DNA of 64,000 nucleotides from contig MCFH01000064.1 in assembly GCA_002104945.1 (NCBI GenBank), positions 231,663-295,662 on the forward strand, written 5' to 3'. The DNA comes from Piromyces finnis (lineage: Eukaryota > Neocallimastigomycota > Neocallimastigomycetes > Neocallimastigales > Neocallimastigaceae). A model generated the notes under the pieces. The model searched no databases. It was not told the DNA's origin and worked only from the letters and a program-made list of their open reading frames with translations. A program made the position numbers and the translations under genes. Shown here piece after piece: positions 1-11,482 of this stretch; position 1 is the stretch's first letter; each line of letters opens with the position of its first letter.

Positions 1-855
1 ACCAGTTGAGTTTTGTTAAAATTGATTTTTATTTTAAAAACAAATTTATTTTGAACTTTACGAAAATAAATTCAATCCATTTGCAACACAAATTCATCCT
101 ATATTTTTATGTGTTATTAAACTTATGGCAAATATGCTAAAATAAGCCATTCATTAATAGATCTTGGGTATTTTTTTTTTTACCCTTCATTAATTTGGAT
201 ATGACCAAAAAAACATTTAATTTACATTTTCAATTTTAAATTAATGATTTAATTAATATATACAATATTATATATTAAAGTATATTATTAGTAATTGCTT
301 AATGTATTTAAATCAAAATTTTAATATTTATCCAATGAAAAAAGGTAAAGTATTATATTTCTTTATTATAGTATATGTAAAAATTAAAATACTTTCATAT
401 TTATTCATGTATACAATTGTTAGCATAATATCATGTATTAATGTATTATGTATTATCAACATTCATTTATATTTAAAAAATTTGAATTTGTTTGTTGAGT
501 GATATTCAATATATAAATATTATATTGAGTTCATATATTTAATGTAATTTGATCTTTTATATAGATTTATTTTTAATTTTTTTTTTACCTCACTTATTAT
601 TACCTTTAGTTTTTTTTATAAAACTTTTTATATAAAAATTAAGAAGGTAAGAATTATTAAAAAAATGAAAGATTTAGATTAATGAATAAATGTTTTATTT
701 TATTTTGTTGTATATATATTTAAACAATATTTAAAAATATTTACTGTTAAAATCTATTTATTTAAAATGTAACATATTAAATAATTGAATTAATCTTTTA
801 TGAATTATATTTAAAGGTGTATTTTTCTTTTTTCTTTTTATTTTATTATTATTTC

Positions 856-890
<35 letters not shown>

Positions 891-1123
891 AATGTAGCTA
901 TATATTTATATATGTTTATATTACTTTTAATAGTGTATTGCGTATATTATTAATCCTTATATTATCAAATTCTTTATATATAAAGTTTTAGTTTAAACAA
1001 GTTATAAAAGTAAATTTTTTTTTTCTTAAAATTTAAACGTTTTCCACCCTGGCTAGAACAATTTTAAGGTTTGGGTGGTTCTCAGCCTCAAAATCATTAT
1101 CTTCAAGGTCTTTTACATGGACC
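1..1123. other. A/T-rich non-coding DNA upstream of the first gene
   Basis: The stretch is almost pure A/T with T-tracts near 838-890 and 1015-1023. No convincing gene is visible up to about 1041. From about 1042 to 1123 the sequence becomes markedly less A/T-biased and stays open in the same frame as the next gene, with codons that look translated (A-R-T-I-L-R-F-G-W-F-S-A-S). This may be the 3' part of a longer first coding exon whose 5' exon I could not place, because a TAA lies just upstream in frame. Otherwise it is 5' untranslated sequence. Confidence 0.5.
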
Positions 1124-2231
1124 ATGAATGAAAATGATTTGAATGTTGTAGCGTCCTTCACTAAGGTATATAATTTTTATAGTTATATTTATTTTTCTAG
1201 TAGATTAATAGTTATTATTATTAAAAAGAAAAAAGATAAAAAGTAAAATTATTTAAAATGAATTTGTTAAAATTAAAATTAATATTTTAACAACATTTGA
1301 AATTATTTAGAAATAAACTAGATTTGAATTTTTAGTTTATGTAATTATGTTAATTAAATTTATTTTTATATTATTGATTTACATTGTTAATAATTTATTT
1401 ATAGTGTGTTGAGGACCTCCGTTCCGGCAGTAAGAGAAACCATCGTATTAGACGTATTCGTCACCGTGCCCAAAAGCGCTCTCGTAAAAATAGAATTACT
1501 CAACAAACTGTTGAACCAACTATTGAAAAAATTGTTGAAAAACCAATTGAAAAGGAAGTTGTACTTCCAGTTAAAAAAGTACGATATAATTTTTATATTA
1601 AGATTTTATTATAAAATTTTATTCTAACATATTGATGTTTTAAAATAAATAAATAGGAAATCTCAGAAGTTGAAATCATTGTTGCACCAACTTTAAAAAG
1701 TTCAATAAATAACAATGACAACTTTGAAAAGGTTACTGTCCCAAAGGTTAAAAATATTAACACGTAAGTTCTTTAAAAATAAGTGTTTAAGTATATATTA
1801 TATAGAAAATAATTGTAAATCAATTATAATTTATTTAGAATTAAGAAGAAGGAAACTTCTAAGGTCAGAAATTCTCTTCCTTTAGTTGATCTTTGTCGTG
1901 ATAGACGTCGCCGTATTTCTTCAATTAAAAAGAACTCATCAGAAAATATCAGTAGAAATGATATTGCTTATGCACTTAAACCAAATTACTCAGTTAAAAA
2001 AACTGCTAAACAATCTTTTATGCCAACTTGGGCTAAATTCTCTCTTTCATGGGTAAATAATAAAATTAAATGTTATAAAATGTAGTAGATTAAAAAAATT
2101 TAGATTTTATTCTAATTAAAAAAATATATAATTTAATATAGAATAATGAAAGTAGTATTCTCGATTCTTTAAGAAACGTTAAAATTAATTCTCCTTTAAA
2201 TAATTTACCATTAATTACTCTCGCCGCATAA
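1124..2231 (+). CDS. Unrecognised basic protein, five exons, directly upstream of trpE
   Basis: Five exons join in one frame at GT-AG sites: 1124-1165, 1405-1578, 1657-1763, 1839-2052 and 2142-2231. They give about 208 residues from the ATG at 1124. The protein is strongly basic. Residues near 20-40 are Arg/Lys-dense (R-R-I-R-H-R-A-Q-K-R-S-R-K), a second R-D-R-R-R-R cluster lies in exon 4, and the two are joined by a Glu/Lys/Pro/Val segment. I see no catalytic motif, signal peptide or membrane span. The charge suggests a nucleic-acid-binding or nuclear protein, but that is inference and the family is not recognised. The start is uncertain because the frame remains open upstream to about 1042. 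Its TAA is only 24 nt before the proposed trpE start. Exon 4 also has a phase-0 donor that could join the trpE acceptor at 2369 in frame. Confidence 0.6.
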
Positions 2232-2255
2232 ATAATATAAATAAAAATAATAACA

Positions 2256-4031
2256 ATGAATGTAATATTAATAAATCTATAATGATTATATGTTTTATAT
2301 ATTTTAGTATTTTTTTTTCATGCATAATTTTAAATAACAATTATTGAAATTAATAATTTATCAATATAGAATAATATTAAGCCTACATTCGATGAAATCG
2401 TTGAATTGGTAAACTCTAAGAAGGGAAACACCATCCCTGTTTACCAAGAAATGTCAGCTGATATGTTAACTCCAGTATCTGCTTATCTTAAGATTTCTAA
2501 TGGTAAGAATTATTCTTTTATGTTAGAATCTATTGAAGGTGGTGAACAAATTAGCCGTTATTCATTTATTGGTGCTGGTATGTATTTTATTAAAATATAA
2601 ATAATTGAATTAATACTAATAGACATTGAATTTAATTATTAACTATTTTATAAAATAAAAGACCCATACAAGATTATTAGATCCGGAAAGGATGAAGAAT
2701 TAAAGGGTGATCCACTTGTTCATATTCAAAAAGAAATGGATAATATTAAATATGTTCCTCTTCAAGGACTTCCACAATTTACTGGTTAGTATAAATATAA
2801 AATTCTTAGTAAAAATATAAGTAATAATAAATATTAATTTAATATAAAATAAAATCAAAAAGGTGGTGCCATTGGTTACATTGCTTATGATTGCGTTCAA
2901 TATTTTGAACCAAGAACAGCTTGTGAATTAAAGGATAATATTGGTGTACCAGATATGATTATGCTTTTATGTAATACTTTGATTATATTTGATCACTTAA
3001 AGCATGTTGTTAAGGTTGTATCTCATATTAAAACTGAAGATAAGGATCTTTCAAAAGAAGAATTAAAGAAATTATATGATGAAGTTTCTTCTAAAATATT
3101 TAAGGTTATTGCTACTCTTCAAAACCCAGAAGTTCCAATTCCAGATCAAAAACCAATTATTTTAAATCAAAAACCAGAATCAAACACTGGAAAGGAAGGT
3201 TACGAAAGATTTGTTACCGAACTTAAGCGTCATATTATTGAAGGTGATATTATTCAAGCCGTTCCATCACAACGTATTAGTAAGAAGACTACTTTACATC
3301 CATTTAATGCTTACCGTCATTTACGTAGTATCAATCCATCTCCATACATGTTCTATATTGACTTAAAGGAATTCCAAATTGTTGGTGCTTCTCCAGAAAT
3401 GTTAGTAAAGGTTGATTCTGACAAGTATGTTCATAATCATCCAATTGCTGGTACTAGACCACGTGGAAAGACTCCAGAAGAAGATGAAGCTTTAGCTGTT
3501 GATCTCTTATCTGATGTTAAAGAATGTGCTGAACATGTCATGCTTGTTGATCTTGGTAGAAATGATATTAACCGTATTTGTCAACCAAACACTGTTTCTG
3601 TAACTTCTTTAATGCATATTGAAAAATACAGTCATGTTATGCATATAGTTAGTAATGTCATTGGTAAATTAAGAGATGATAAAACTAGTTATGATGCTTT
3701 CCGTTCCATTTTCCCAGCTGGAACATTATCCGGCGCACCAAAAATTAAGGCCATGGAATTAATTTATGAACTTGAAAATGAAAGACGTGGTGTTTATGGT
3801 GGTGCTGTTGGTCACTTTGATTACTCAGGTGCTCTTGACACTTGTATTGCTATCCGTACTATGGTATTTAAGGATGAAACCGTTTATCTCCAAGCTGGTG
3901 CTGGTATCGTTTATGATTCAGTTCCAGAAAAAGAATACCAAGAAACTTTAAATAAATTAATGGCAAATGTTACTGCTTTAGAAAACGCTGAAAAATTTTA
4001 TTATAATCAACAACAAGCTAACAAAATATAA
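2256..4031 (+). CDS. TRP2: Anthranilate synthase component I (TrpE)
   Basis: Catalyses chorismate plus ammonia (from the glutaminase partner) to anthranilate, the first committed step of tryptophan synthesis, in the cytosol. Exons 2256-2261, 2370-2577, 2662-2784 and 2863-4031 splice in frame to 501 residues, normal for the family. The N-terminal domain has the S-F-M-L-E-S element (about residues 51-56), which corresponds to the L-L-E-S tryptophan-binding site of feedback-inhibited enzymes. The chorismate-binding domain has A-G-T-R-P-R-G, D-L-G-R-N-D and F-P-A-G-T-L-S-G-A-P-K (about 396-406). The first coding exon is only six bases (ATG AAT). It is chosen because a stop precedes the exon-2 acceptor in frame and a GTAATA donor follows. 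Position is 24 nt after the upstream gene and 36 nt before TrpGCF, its partner subunit. Confidence 0.95.
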
Positions 4032-4067
4032 ATAATTAGTAATAAATAAGAACAGAATATATAAAAA

Positions 4068-6455
4068 ATGACTACATTATTAATTGATAATTACGATAGT
4101 TTTACATATAATATCTATCAATATTTATGCCAATTAGGCGCTAAAGTTGAAGTTTATAGAAATGATAAGATTACTTTGGAAGAATGCATTAAAATTAATC
4201 CAAGAAATGTTGTTATTTCTCCAGGTCCAGGTCATCCAGATAACTCTTCTGGTATTTCAAAGGAAGTAATTAAGTATTTTGAAGGCAAAATTCCTATTTT
4301 TGGTGTTTGTTTAGGTGAGCAATGTATGTATTCACTTTATGGTGGTACTGTTACCTATACTGGTGAAATTGTTCATGGTAAAACATCACCATTAACCCAT
4401 GATGGTAAAGGTGTTTTCTCTGGTATTCCACAAGGTGTTGAAGTAACTCGTTATCATTCATTATCTGGTGATCCAGATACTTTACCTGATTGTTTAGAAA
4501 TCACTAGTTGGACTGATAGTCGTAAGGTTATGGGTATTCGTCATAAGAAATATGTAATTGAAGGTGTTCAATTCCATCCTGAAAGTATTGCTAGTGAATA
4601 TGGTAAAACTTTATTAGCAAACTTTTTAAAGTGGGAAGGTGGTACTTGGGATTCTCTTAAGATTAGAGATGATTTAATTAATCCAATCAACGAACATATT
4701 CCAAGAAATTTAAGATCTAATACTAGTCATCAAGTTTCATTACCTTCTACTTCTGGTAAATCAGTTGAAAAGAAAGAGCAAACTATTTTAGAAAAAATTG
4801 CCGAACAAAGACGTATTGATGTATCTAAGGCTAAAGCAATTCCAGGAAGATCTTCTTACCATCTTGAAAAGAGTATTGCTTTAGGTCTTGCCCCACCAAC
4901 TATTGATTTCTATGAGAGATTAAAAAGAGGTACAAATCCAAATGATGATGTTGCTTTAATGGCCGAAGTAAAGAGAGCTTCTCCAAGTAAGGGTAATATT
5001 GATATTGTTGCTCATTCAGCTGCCCAAGCTTTAGTTTATGCTAAAGGAGGTGCTTCTGCTATTTCAGTACTTACTGAGCCAACCTGGTTTAAAGGAAACT
5101 TAAATGATTTGCGTGATGTCAGACAAATTTTAGATAAATTACCAGATAGACCAGCTATTTTAAGAAAAGATTTCGTTGTTGATAAATATCAAATTTTAGA
5201 AGCTAGATTGTGTGGTGCTGATACTGTTTTATTAATTGTTAAAATTTTAACAGATGAACAATTATCAGAGTTCATGGCCTTTGCTCGTACTTTATCTATG
5301 GAACCATTAGTTGAAGTCAACAATGCTGAAGAAATGGAAAGAGCTATTAAACTTGGTGCTAAGGTTATTGGTGTTAACAATAGAAATCTTCATACTTTTA
5401 ATGTTGATCCAAAAACTACAACAAGTCTTGCTAATATGGTTAATGTTAATAAGGATATCATTTTATGTGCTTTAAGTGGTATTAATTCTAGAGAAGATGC
5501 TGAAAACTATATTAATGCTGGTGCTAGAGGTATTTTAGTTGGTGAAGCTTTAATGCGCGCTGAGAATACTGATAATTTCATTAAGGAATTATTAGGTAGA
5601 GTTCCATCTTCTAAAAGTAAAAAGACTGTTGATGAAATTATAGAAGAAACATCAGGTGTTCAAAAACCACTTAAAAACAACAATACTTTAGTTAAGATAT
5701 GTGGTATCAAAAATGTTGAAGATGCTATAGCAACAGCTGAAGCTGGTGCTGATTTCATTGGTCTTGTATTCTTCGAAAAATCACCAAGATGTGTTACAGT
5801 TGAAAAGGCTAAAGAAATTGTTCAAGCTCTTAATAAATATAGAGAAGAAAAATATGGTCCATCTTCATTAACAATTAAATGTGAAATGCCATATCCTGGT
5901 GATGCTAGTTTATCTTCTTGGTTCAATACTACTTCTAAGATCATTAACTTAACATTAGAAAAATGTAAGCCACTTGTTGTTGGTTTATTCGTTAATGAAA
6001 CTTATGAATACATTAATAATATTGTTTCAGAGGTTGGCTTAGATATTGTTCAATTACATGGTAAAGAACCACTTGAATTAGCTCGTATGATTCCTGTTCC
6101 GGTTCTTAAGGCCTTAAGTATTGGACCAGAAGATACTGAAAAGGAAATCGTAGAGAATATTAGAAAAGGTAATGGTTTGAATTCAATGTTCTTACTTGAT
6201 ACTAAGGTTGTTAGAAGTGACATTCCAGGAGGTAATGGTGTTACTTTTAATTGGGATGCTGCTAAAGAAGTTAATAAGATTGTTCCATTCATGGTTGCTG
6301 GTGGATTAGATTCATCTAATGTTAAGAAGGCTATTGAAATTATGCATCCATGGGCTGTTGATGTTTCAAGTGGTGTTGAAAAGGCTAAAGGTGTCAAGGA
6401 CATTGAAAAGGTTAAAAAGTTTATTGATGATGTCAAATCTGTAAAGAATATTTAA
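4068..6455 (+). CDS. trpC: Trifunctional tryptophan enzyme TrpG-TrpC-TrpF
   Basis: Single-exon 795-residue fusion in the fungal G-C-F order. Residues 1 to about 195 are the glutamine amidotransferase that feeds ammonia to TrpE: nucleophile Cys81 in G-V-C-L-G-E-Q, and His170/Glu172 in F-H-P-E-S. Residues about 245-510 are indole-3-glycerol-phosphate synthase: E-V-K-R-A-S-P-S-K-G near 300, L-R-K-D-F, G-V-N-N-R-N-L and L-S-G-I. Residues about 542-795 are phosphoribosylanthranilate isomerase: catalytic Cys545 in K-I-C-G-I-K, and Asp in L-L-D-T. The isomerase carries a roughly 30-residue insertion after its second helix. The anthranilate phosphoribosyltransferase (TrpD) step is not encoded in the window. 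The ATG lies 36 nt after the trpE stop, so the two subunits of anthranilate synthase may share one transcript. That is inferred from spacing only. Confidence 0.97.
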   Translation: MTTLLIDNYDSFTYNIYQYLCQLGAKVEVYRNDKITLEECIKINPRNVVISPGPGHPDNSSGISKEVIKYFEGKIPIFGVCLGEQCMYSLYGGTVTYTGEIVHGKTSPLTHDGKGVFSGIPQGVEVTRYHSLSGDPDTLPDCLEITSWTDSRKVMGIRHKKYVIEGVQFHPESIASEYGKTLLANFLKWEGGTWDSLKIRDDLINPINEHIPRNLRSNTSHQVSLPSTSGKSVEKKEQTILEKIAEQRRIDVSKAKAIPGRSSYHLEKSIALGLAPPTIDFYERLKRGTNPNDDVALMAEVKRASPSKGNIDIVAHSAAQALVYAKGGASAISVLTEPTWFKGNLNDLRDVRQILDKLPDRPAILRKDFVVDKYQILEARLCGADTVLLIVKILTDEQLSEFMAFARTLSMEPLVEVNNAEEMERAIKLGAKVIGVNNRNLHTFNVDPKTTTSLANMVNVNKDIILCALSGINSREDAENYINAGARGILVGEALMRAENTDNFIKELLGRVPSSKSKKTVDEIIEETSGVQKPLKNNNTLVKICGIKNVEDAIATAEAGADFIGLVFFEKSPRCVTVEKAKEIVQALNKYREEKYGPSSLTIKCEMPYPGDASLSSWFNTTSKIINLTLEKCKPLVVGLFVNETYEYINNIVSEVGLDIVQLHGKEPLELARMIPVPVLKALSIGPEDTEKEIVENIRKGNGLNSMFLLDTKVVRSDIPGGNGVTFNWDAAKEVNKIVPFMVAGGLDSSNVKKAIEIMHPWAVDVSSGVEKAKGVKDIEKVKKFIDDVKSVKNI

Positions 6456-6976
6456 TTTATAAACTAAAAACAAAAAAATATAATAAAAAGTAAAAAATTG
6501 GCATAAAGTATTAAAAAATAATAATACTAAAAATAGATGCATATAATTAAAAATTAAATAAGATGTTAAATATTAAATGTAAAATTATTAAAAAGAATTA
6601 AATTATAAAATAATCTTTAAAAACAAGTATTTATTATTGATACAATTAAAAATAATTAAAAATGTATTTTTTTTAATAAATTATTGAATAAACTTTACAT
6701 ATATATATATATATATAAACATTACTTCATTTTTTATTGCATTATAAGAAGGGATCTTATATACCTAAATATTTGAATATTTTCTTTATTTTTTATTAAT
6801 ATGTTTATTATAGAAATTAAAAAAAAATCATTATTAACCAATCACATTTAAAGTTATATTTTTTTCAGTTTTTTTTTTAAAATTAATTTTTTTTTTTTTA
6901 AAAATAAATATTATTATTTAAATAATAATTATTTATTCTTTATTTTATTAATAAATATTAATAAAATTTATTAAAA
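6456..6976. other. Intergenic DNA between trpGCF and UTP3
   Basis: A/T-rich, no coding signal. A GGCATAAA word lies 45 nt after the trpGCF stop (6500-6507), and a short TA dinucleotide run lies near 6700. The last 150 bases are T-rich then A/T-rich and are presumably the UTP3 promoter and leader. Confidence 0.6.
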
Positions 6977-9900
6977 ATGGCAAGAAAAAAGGGAAATAGA
7001 AAACCAGTTCAAAAAAGTGAATTTTCAGATGAAGAAGATTTTAAAACTGGAGCTTCATTAAATCGTTGGGAAACTGCAGATGATGTTGAATTAGATTCCG
7101 AGGATGAATGTAAATTATTAAACCAATACAATTAAATTTTAATATTATCAGTAAAAATAATGTTACATTTAAATTGATAATTAATTTTCAATGTATTCCC
7201 AAATTTATCGTAGTAAATATTAATAATTTAAATTTGTTATATATTATTTTATTGGCATAATGATTTCATTAGTTCACAAACAACGTGAAATGATTGATTT
7301 AGGAGAAGATTATAATGAAGAAAGTGAAGAAGGTATATATAAGGAATAATTAAAATTTAAATTAAATAAACATTATTATTATTTAAAATACATTAAAACA
7401 TAAAATGTATTTTCTTATTAAGATATAAATAATATTAATAATTATTTGTTAATTTAATAAAATTTAATAAATTAAAAAAAAAAAAAAAATTAACAGAAGA
7501 AGGAAATGATGAAGTTTTTGGTTTAGATGGTGTTTCAAGTGATGAAGATGATGAAGAAGCTGATTTGGGTATTTACAAAGTTCAAAATAATGATGATATT
7601 ATTGAAAAAGAAAAATACAAAGGTAATTAAAATATTATATTTATACTTTTTGAATAAAAAAGTCAATTGTTTTATGAGAAATATATATATTGAGATTATA
7701 ATACAATAATAACAATAATATTAACAATAACAATAATAACAATAGAAATTGATGAAAAGGCTTGGGGTAAAAGAAGAAATACATATTATAATGCAGATGA
7801 TGCAGATGCAGATGATGAAGTTGCTAAAGAAGAAGAATATGAAGCTATTCGTTTACAAAAAGAAAGAATGGAACAATTGGATGAAGAAGATTTCTTAGAC
7901 GATAGTTTTGCAGCTCAATTATCAGGAAAATCAGGAATTGTAAATTTTAAAATAAAAAGCAAACATATAGGATTTATATATCTAAAAAAAAACATATTTC
8001 TTAAGAAGGGGAATTTATAAAAATTAATATAAATAATTTATATATATATTTTATTTGAAATTTATTATAGGATCTTGATATAGAAAAAGAAGAAGAAAGT
8101 GAAGAAGATGAAGAACAATTAGAAATTGCAAACAAAAATTTAAAAGCTAATATTTCAAAAATGTCTAAGGATGAACAATTATCAATAATTTTCAATCAAA
8201 CTCCGGAAATGTTAGAATTGATTGAAGATTACAAGGAAAAGTTAAGTGAATTAAAAGAAAAAATTATACCAATATTAAATATGATAGAAAAAGATGAAAT
8301 AAGAAATTCATTAGAAAAGAAAACTGTTAAATATCTCAAATTTAAATATCGTAAATATCTAAATCAATAATATTATTATATTTTTATATATAAACTTAAT
8401 TATGAAAATAAAAAAATATATATATTAAAATTTCCCCTTTTTTCAATATTAAAATTAAAATTATATATATATATTATTTATTTTGCATTTATCAAACATT
8501 TATATTTGCTATATAAAATTTTATGCAATTTAATTAATATTGCTTATTCAACGATAACTCATTATTTAATTAATTTAAACAAAAACATTTTGAAAGAACT
8601 TATCTTCTCATATTTAACAAACATTTCATTTTATTTGGTTTTAAGATCATCATCTTCAGCTAATAAAATAAAGGATCATCCAGTTATTAGTACTTTAGTA
8701 GACATTAAATTAATCTTAGATAAAGTTGAAAAGGAAGTTGAAGGAAAAGAAGAAGAAAAGAAAAAGAAAAAGAAGCGTAGTCAACCAAAAGAAAAAACGA
8801 TTATTGCAAAAATGATTGAAGAATTAGAAAGACAAGTAACTGAAGGTAGACCAAAGGATGATAGTGAAGAAATTTCTAAGAAATTATTAGCAGAAGTTCA
8901 TGAAGAATTTAGTAATGAAGAAGAAGAACAAGAAATTGAAGAAAATGAAGAAGAAAAGGATGAAGAAGAAGAAGAAGAAGAAACAATATCATCAATTCTA
9001 TCTGGTGAAAATAAGAAAAAGAATAAGAGTGGAAAACATGTTCAAATTTCTGAAGAAGTTCAAGAATATAGTGATAGTGATTATGAAGAAAGATTCATAT
9101 CCTTAAAAACTAATGATAAAAAATCAAAGAGTAAGAAGGAAAAGAAATCTGAAGACTTTAATGAAGCTAAGATTAATGAAGATGATGATGAATTTGATGA
9201 AGGTGATAAGAAGAAGAATAGTTTAAGATTCCATGCTTCTAATATTAATAAGGTAATTATAAAATTCATTTGATATTGATTAATCATATATAATCATATA
9301 TGTATAACATTATTTAAATATATATTTATTGTAATTCTTTGTAATTCATTTTTTATACAAATTTTTTAAACAATAAACATAATGATTACATAGACATTAA
9401 ATAAATTATCAGGAAAGAAATCCACTGGTGATTTAGATGTACCATATAAAAGAAAGGACAAGAAAGAAATTTCAGCAGAAGTTAAGAAGTCAAGAGAAAG
9501 TGCTGACGCTGATATATTTGATGATACCGATGATTTAGATCTTAACGAAGGTTTAGATTTAAATAGCAACTTAAGATCAAATAAGCGTCCAAGAGAAGAA
9601 GATGAAGAAATTGATAATGATTATGTTGATGACTTTGATGATGAAGATCTTAAATACTATGAAGATATTAACAATGCTTCTAAGGAAAAGAAGAGAATTA
9701 AGGAAGAAAACTTTAGAAAGATTAAGCAAGAATTATTAGAAGAAAGGTAATTTTACTTTAAAAAGATATTTTATAAAATGCAATTTAATTTGAGCATATA
9801 TAATTTATAAAATTTATGTTCGAGTGTTAATATATATATTTTTAAATTATTATTTCTATTATTACAGTATGATTGATGAAAATGATCTTGCTCCAGGTGA

Positions 9901-10129
9901 AAAGAGACACATTAATAGAACTATAGAAAAGAACCGTGGTTTGACTCCACACCGTAAACGTGAAAAGAAGAACCCACGTGTCAAGCATCGTAAGAACTAC
10001 GAAAAGGCAATGATTAAATTGAAGAGTTTCCGTCGTGTTGCTGTTAATAAGAATGATGTTGGTCCATATGCTGGTGAAACTACTGGTATTAAAACTAAAC
10101 TATCGAGAAGTGTTCGTTTCACCAATTAA
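6977..10129 (+). CDS. UTP3: U3 snoRNP / SSU processome factor Utp3 (Sas10)
   Basis: Nucleolar component of the small-subunit processome that works in 18S pre-rRNA maturation. Eight exons join at GT-AG sites in one frame: 6977-7109, 7273-7332, 7497-7622, 7746-7939, 8071-8350, 8597-9252, 9394-9746 and 9868-10129, giving 687 residues. Landmarks in order are an acidic N-terminus; A-W-G-K-R-R-N-T-Y-Y (about 111-120); a Sas10/Utp3/C1D domain (about 200-300) with P-E-M-L-E-L-I-E-D-Y-K-E-K-L and the L-T-N-I-S-F-Y-L core; a long Glu/Lys-rich region; and the C-terminal Sas10 domain (about 605-687) with I-E-K-N-R-G-L-T-P and N-P-R-V-K-H-R-K-N-Y. The 8350/8597 junction restores Y-Q-L across the conserved helix, which confirms that the apparent stop near 8368 is intronic. 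Acidic and Lys-rich runs are expected for this family. Confidence 0.96.
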
Positions 10130-10721
10130 AACTAACTTATTCATTTTTAGTTGGCATAAGATTATAAGTTATTTTTTTATTATTATTATCATTATAATTT
10201 TTTTTTCCTTTATATTCAAACCATAATGAAATAAGAAAAGAATTTCAAAAAAAAAAAAAAAAAAAAAAATAAAAAAAAAAAAAAATAAAATTATTTTAAA
10301 TAATATTAATACTTTGAGCAATAATTATTTAAAGATAAATAACCAAAAACAAAAAAGTTTAAAATCTTTTTTTTTTTTTTTTTTTTTTTTAAATATTTAA
10401 AAGATTAGTAATAAAATGTTTTTTTTTTTTAATTTTATATAATCATTTTTTTTTCTTTCATTAAATTATAAATAAAGCAAATAATATAAAATACATCGAA
10501 TTATTAGCATGAATGAATTATTAATAAAGAATAATAAAAAATAATTAATATTATATATATAAAAAAGACAATTTTCAATTTTCAACTATAACTTTTTTTT
10601 TTTTTTTTGGATTTATACTAATAATACTATATAGTTATTTATTGATTAAATCGTTGTTTTAGTTTAAATTATTTTAGTAAAATTTCAATAATAATAACAA
10701 CACTAATAATTTTAAATTATT

Positions 10722-10754
<33 letters not shown>

Positions 10755-11374
10755 CTTTAGAAAAAGGTTTAACAATAATAATTCAATTGAATGAAAAGAA
10801 CTTATTAAACTTTGCAAGTATCATCTTACCCCAGGTTTTTATGAAATAATTTTGTTAGATTTATGAGGCTAAGTTCAATTGGAAGTCATATTTTTAGTAT
10901 ATTAGGGATCTTTCTTATTTTTTATTCATTTATAAATTAATAAATTAAAGGTTAAAAAGGTTTACTTTTATTTTAAAAAAAAATTTCTTACTAATATTAT
11001 ACTGATTATGATTTGTAATTTTTATACAATGATCGATTTGAATAAGTATTCTAGATACAGAATTAGACCAACTATTACTAGGAAGTTAGAGAAGAATTCC
11101 AAATTGAAGAATGAAATAATAATTATAATATCATACACAAGGATTTATTATCAAGTAATAAGAAAAATTAGAGGATTTTTCTTTCTCTTTATTCATTATA
11201 TAATTTTCTTTTTTTATATATTTTCAATTTTTATTTAAATATGTTTATTATAATAAAATTTCATATTACTAAAGTCTAGTCATTATAAAATTTCATATAT
11301 CATATACACTATATAATTTTAGTATATTATTTTTACAATCACCATGAATGAAACCTATATAATATCCCTTTCCT

Positions 11375-11482
11375 TTATCCTTTATGTGGTGAATCTTCAC
11401 ATGAATAATTTACTTCACATGAATGTCTAGCAAATGCAGTTGCTATTAAGAAAACTAACGATAATACGTACTTTAAATACAT
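11375..11482 (-). pseudogene. Short secreted-peptide ORF or decayed first exon
   Basis: The reverse strand encodes 35 residues beginning with a textbook signal peptide: M-Y-L-K, a hydrophobic core V-L-S-L-V-F-L-I-A-T-A and a cleavage-like A-F-A. It is followed by a short mature part with two cysteines (R-H-S-C-E-V-N-Y-S-C-E-D) that stops at a TAA. Base composition is clearly less A/T-extreme than the flanks. It could be a true micropeptide, the first exon of a gene whose remainder I cannot see, or the relic of a secreted enzyme gene. The relic reading is favoured because no credible continuation is visible and related words recur near 13.6-13.8 kb. Confidence 0.35.

Noticed and set aside
302-502. 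66-codon frame near the window start
   Set aside because: A/T-composition ORF with Ile/Leu/Tyr bias and no domain, splice or conservation signal.
4029-4070. TrpE-TrpG fusion by read-through or splicing
   Set aside because: The trpE C-terminus is complete, several stops lie in the gap and no suitable short intron spans it. Two separate proteins are more likely.
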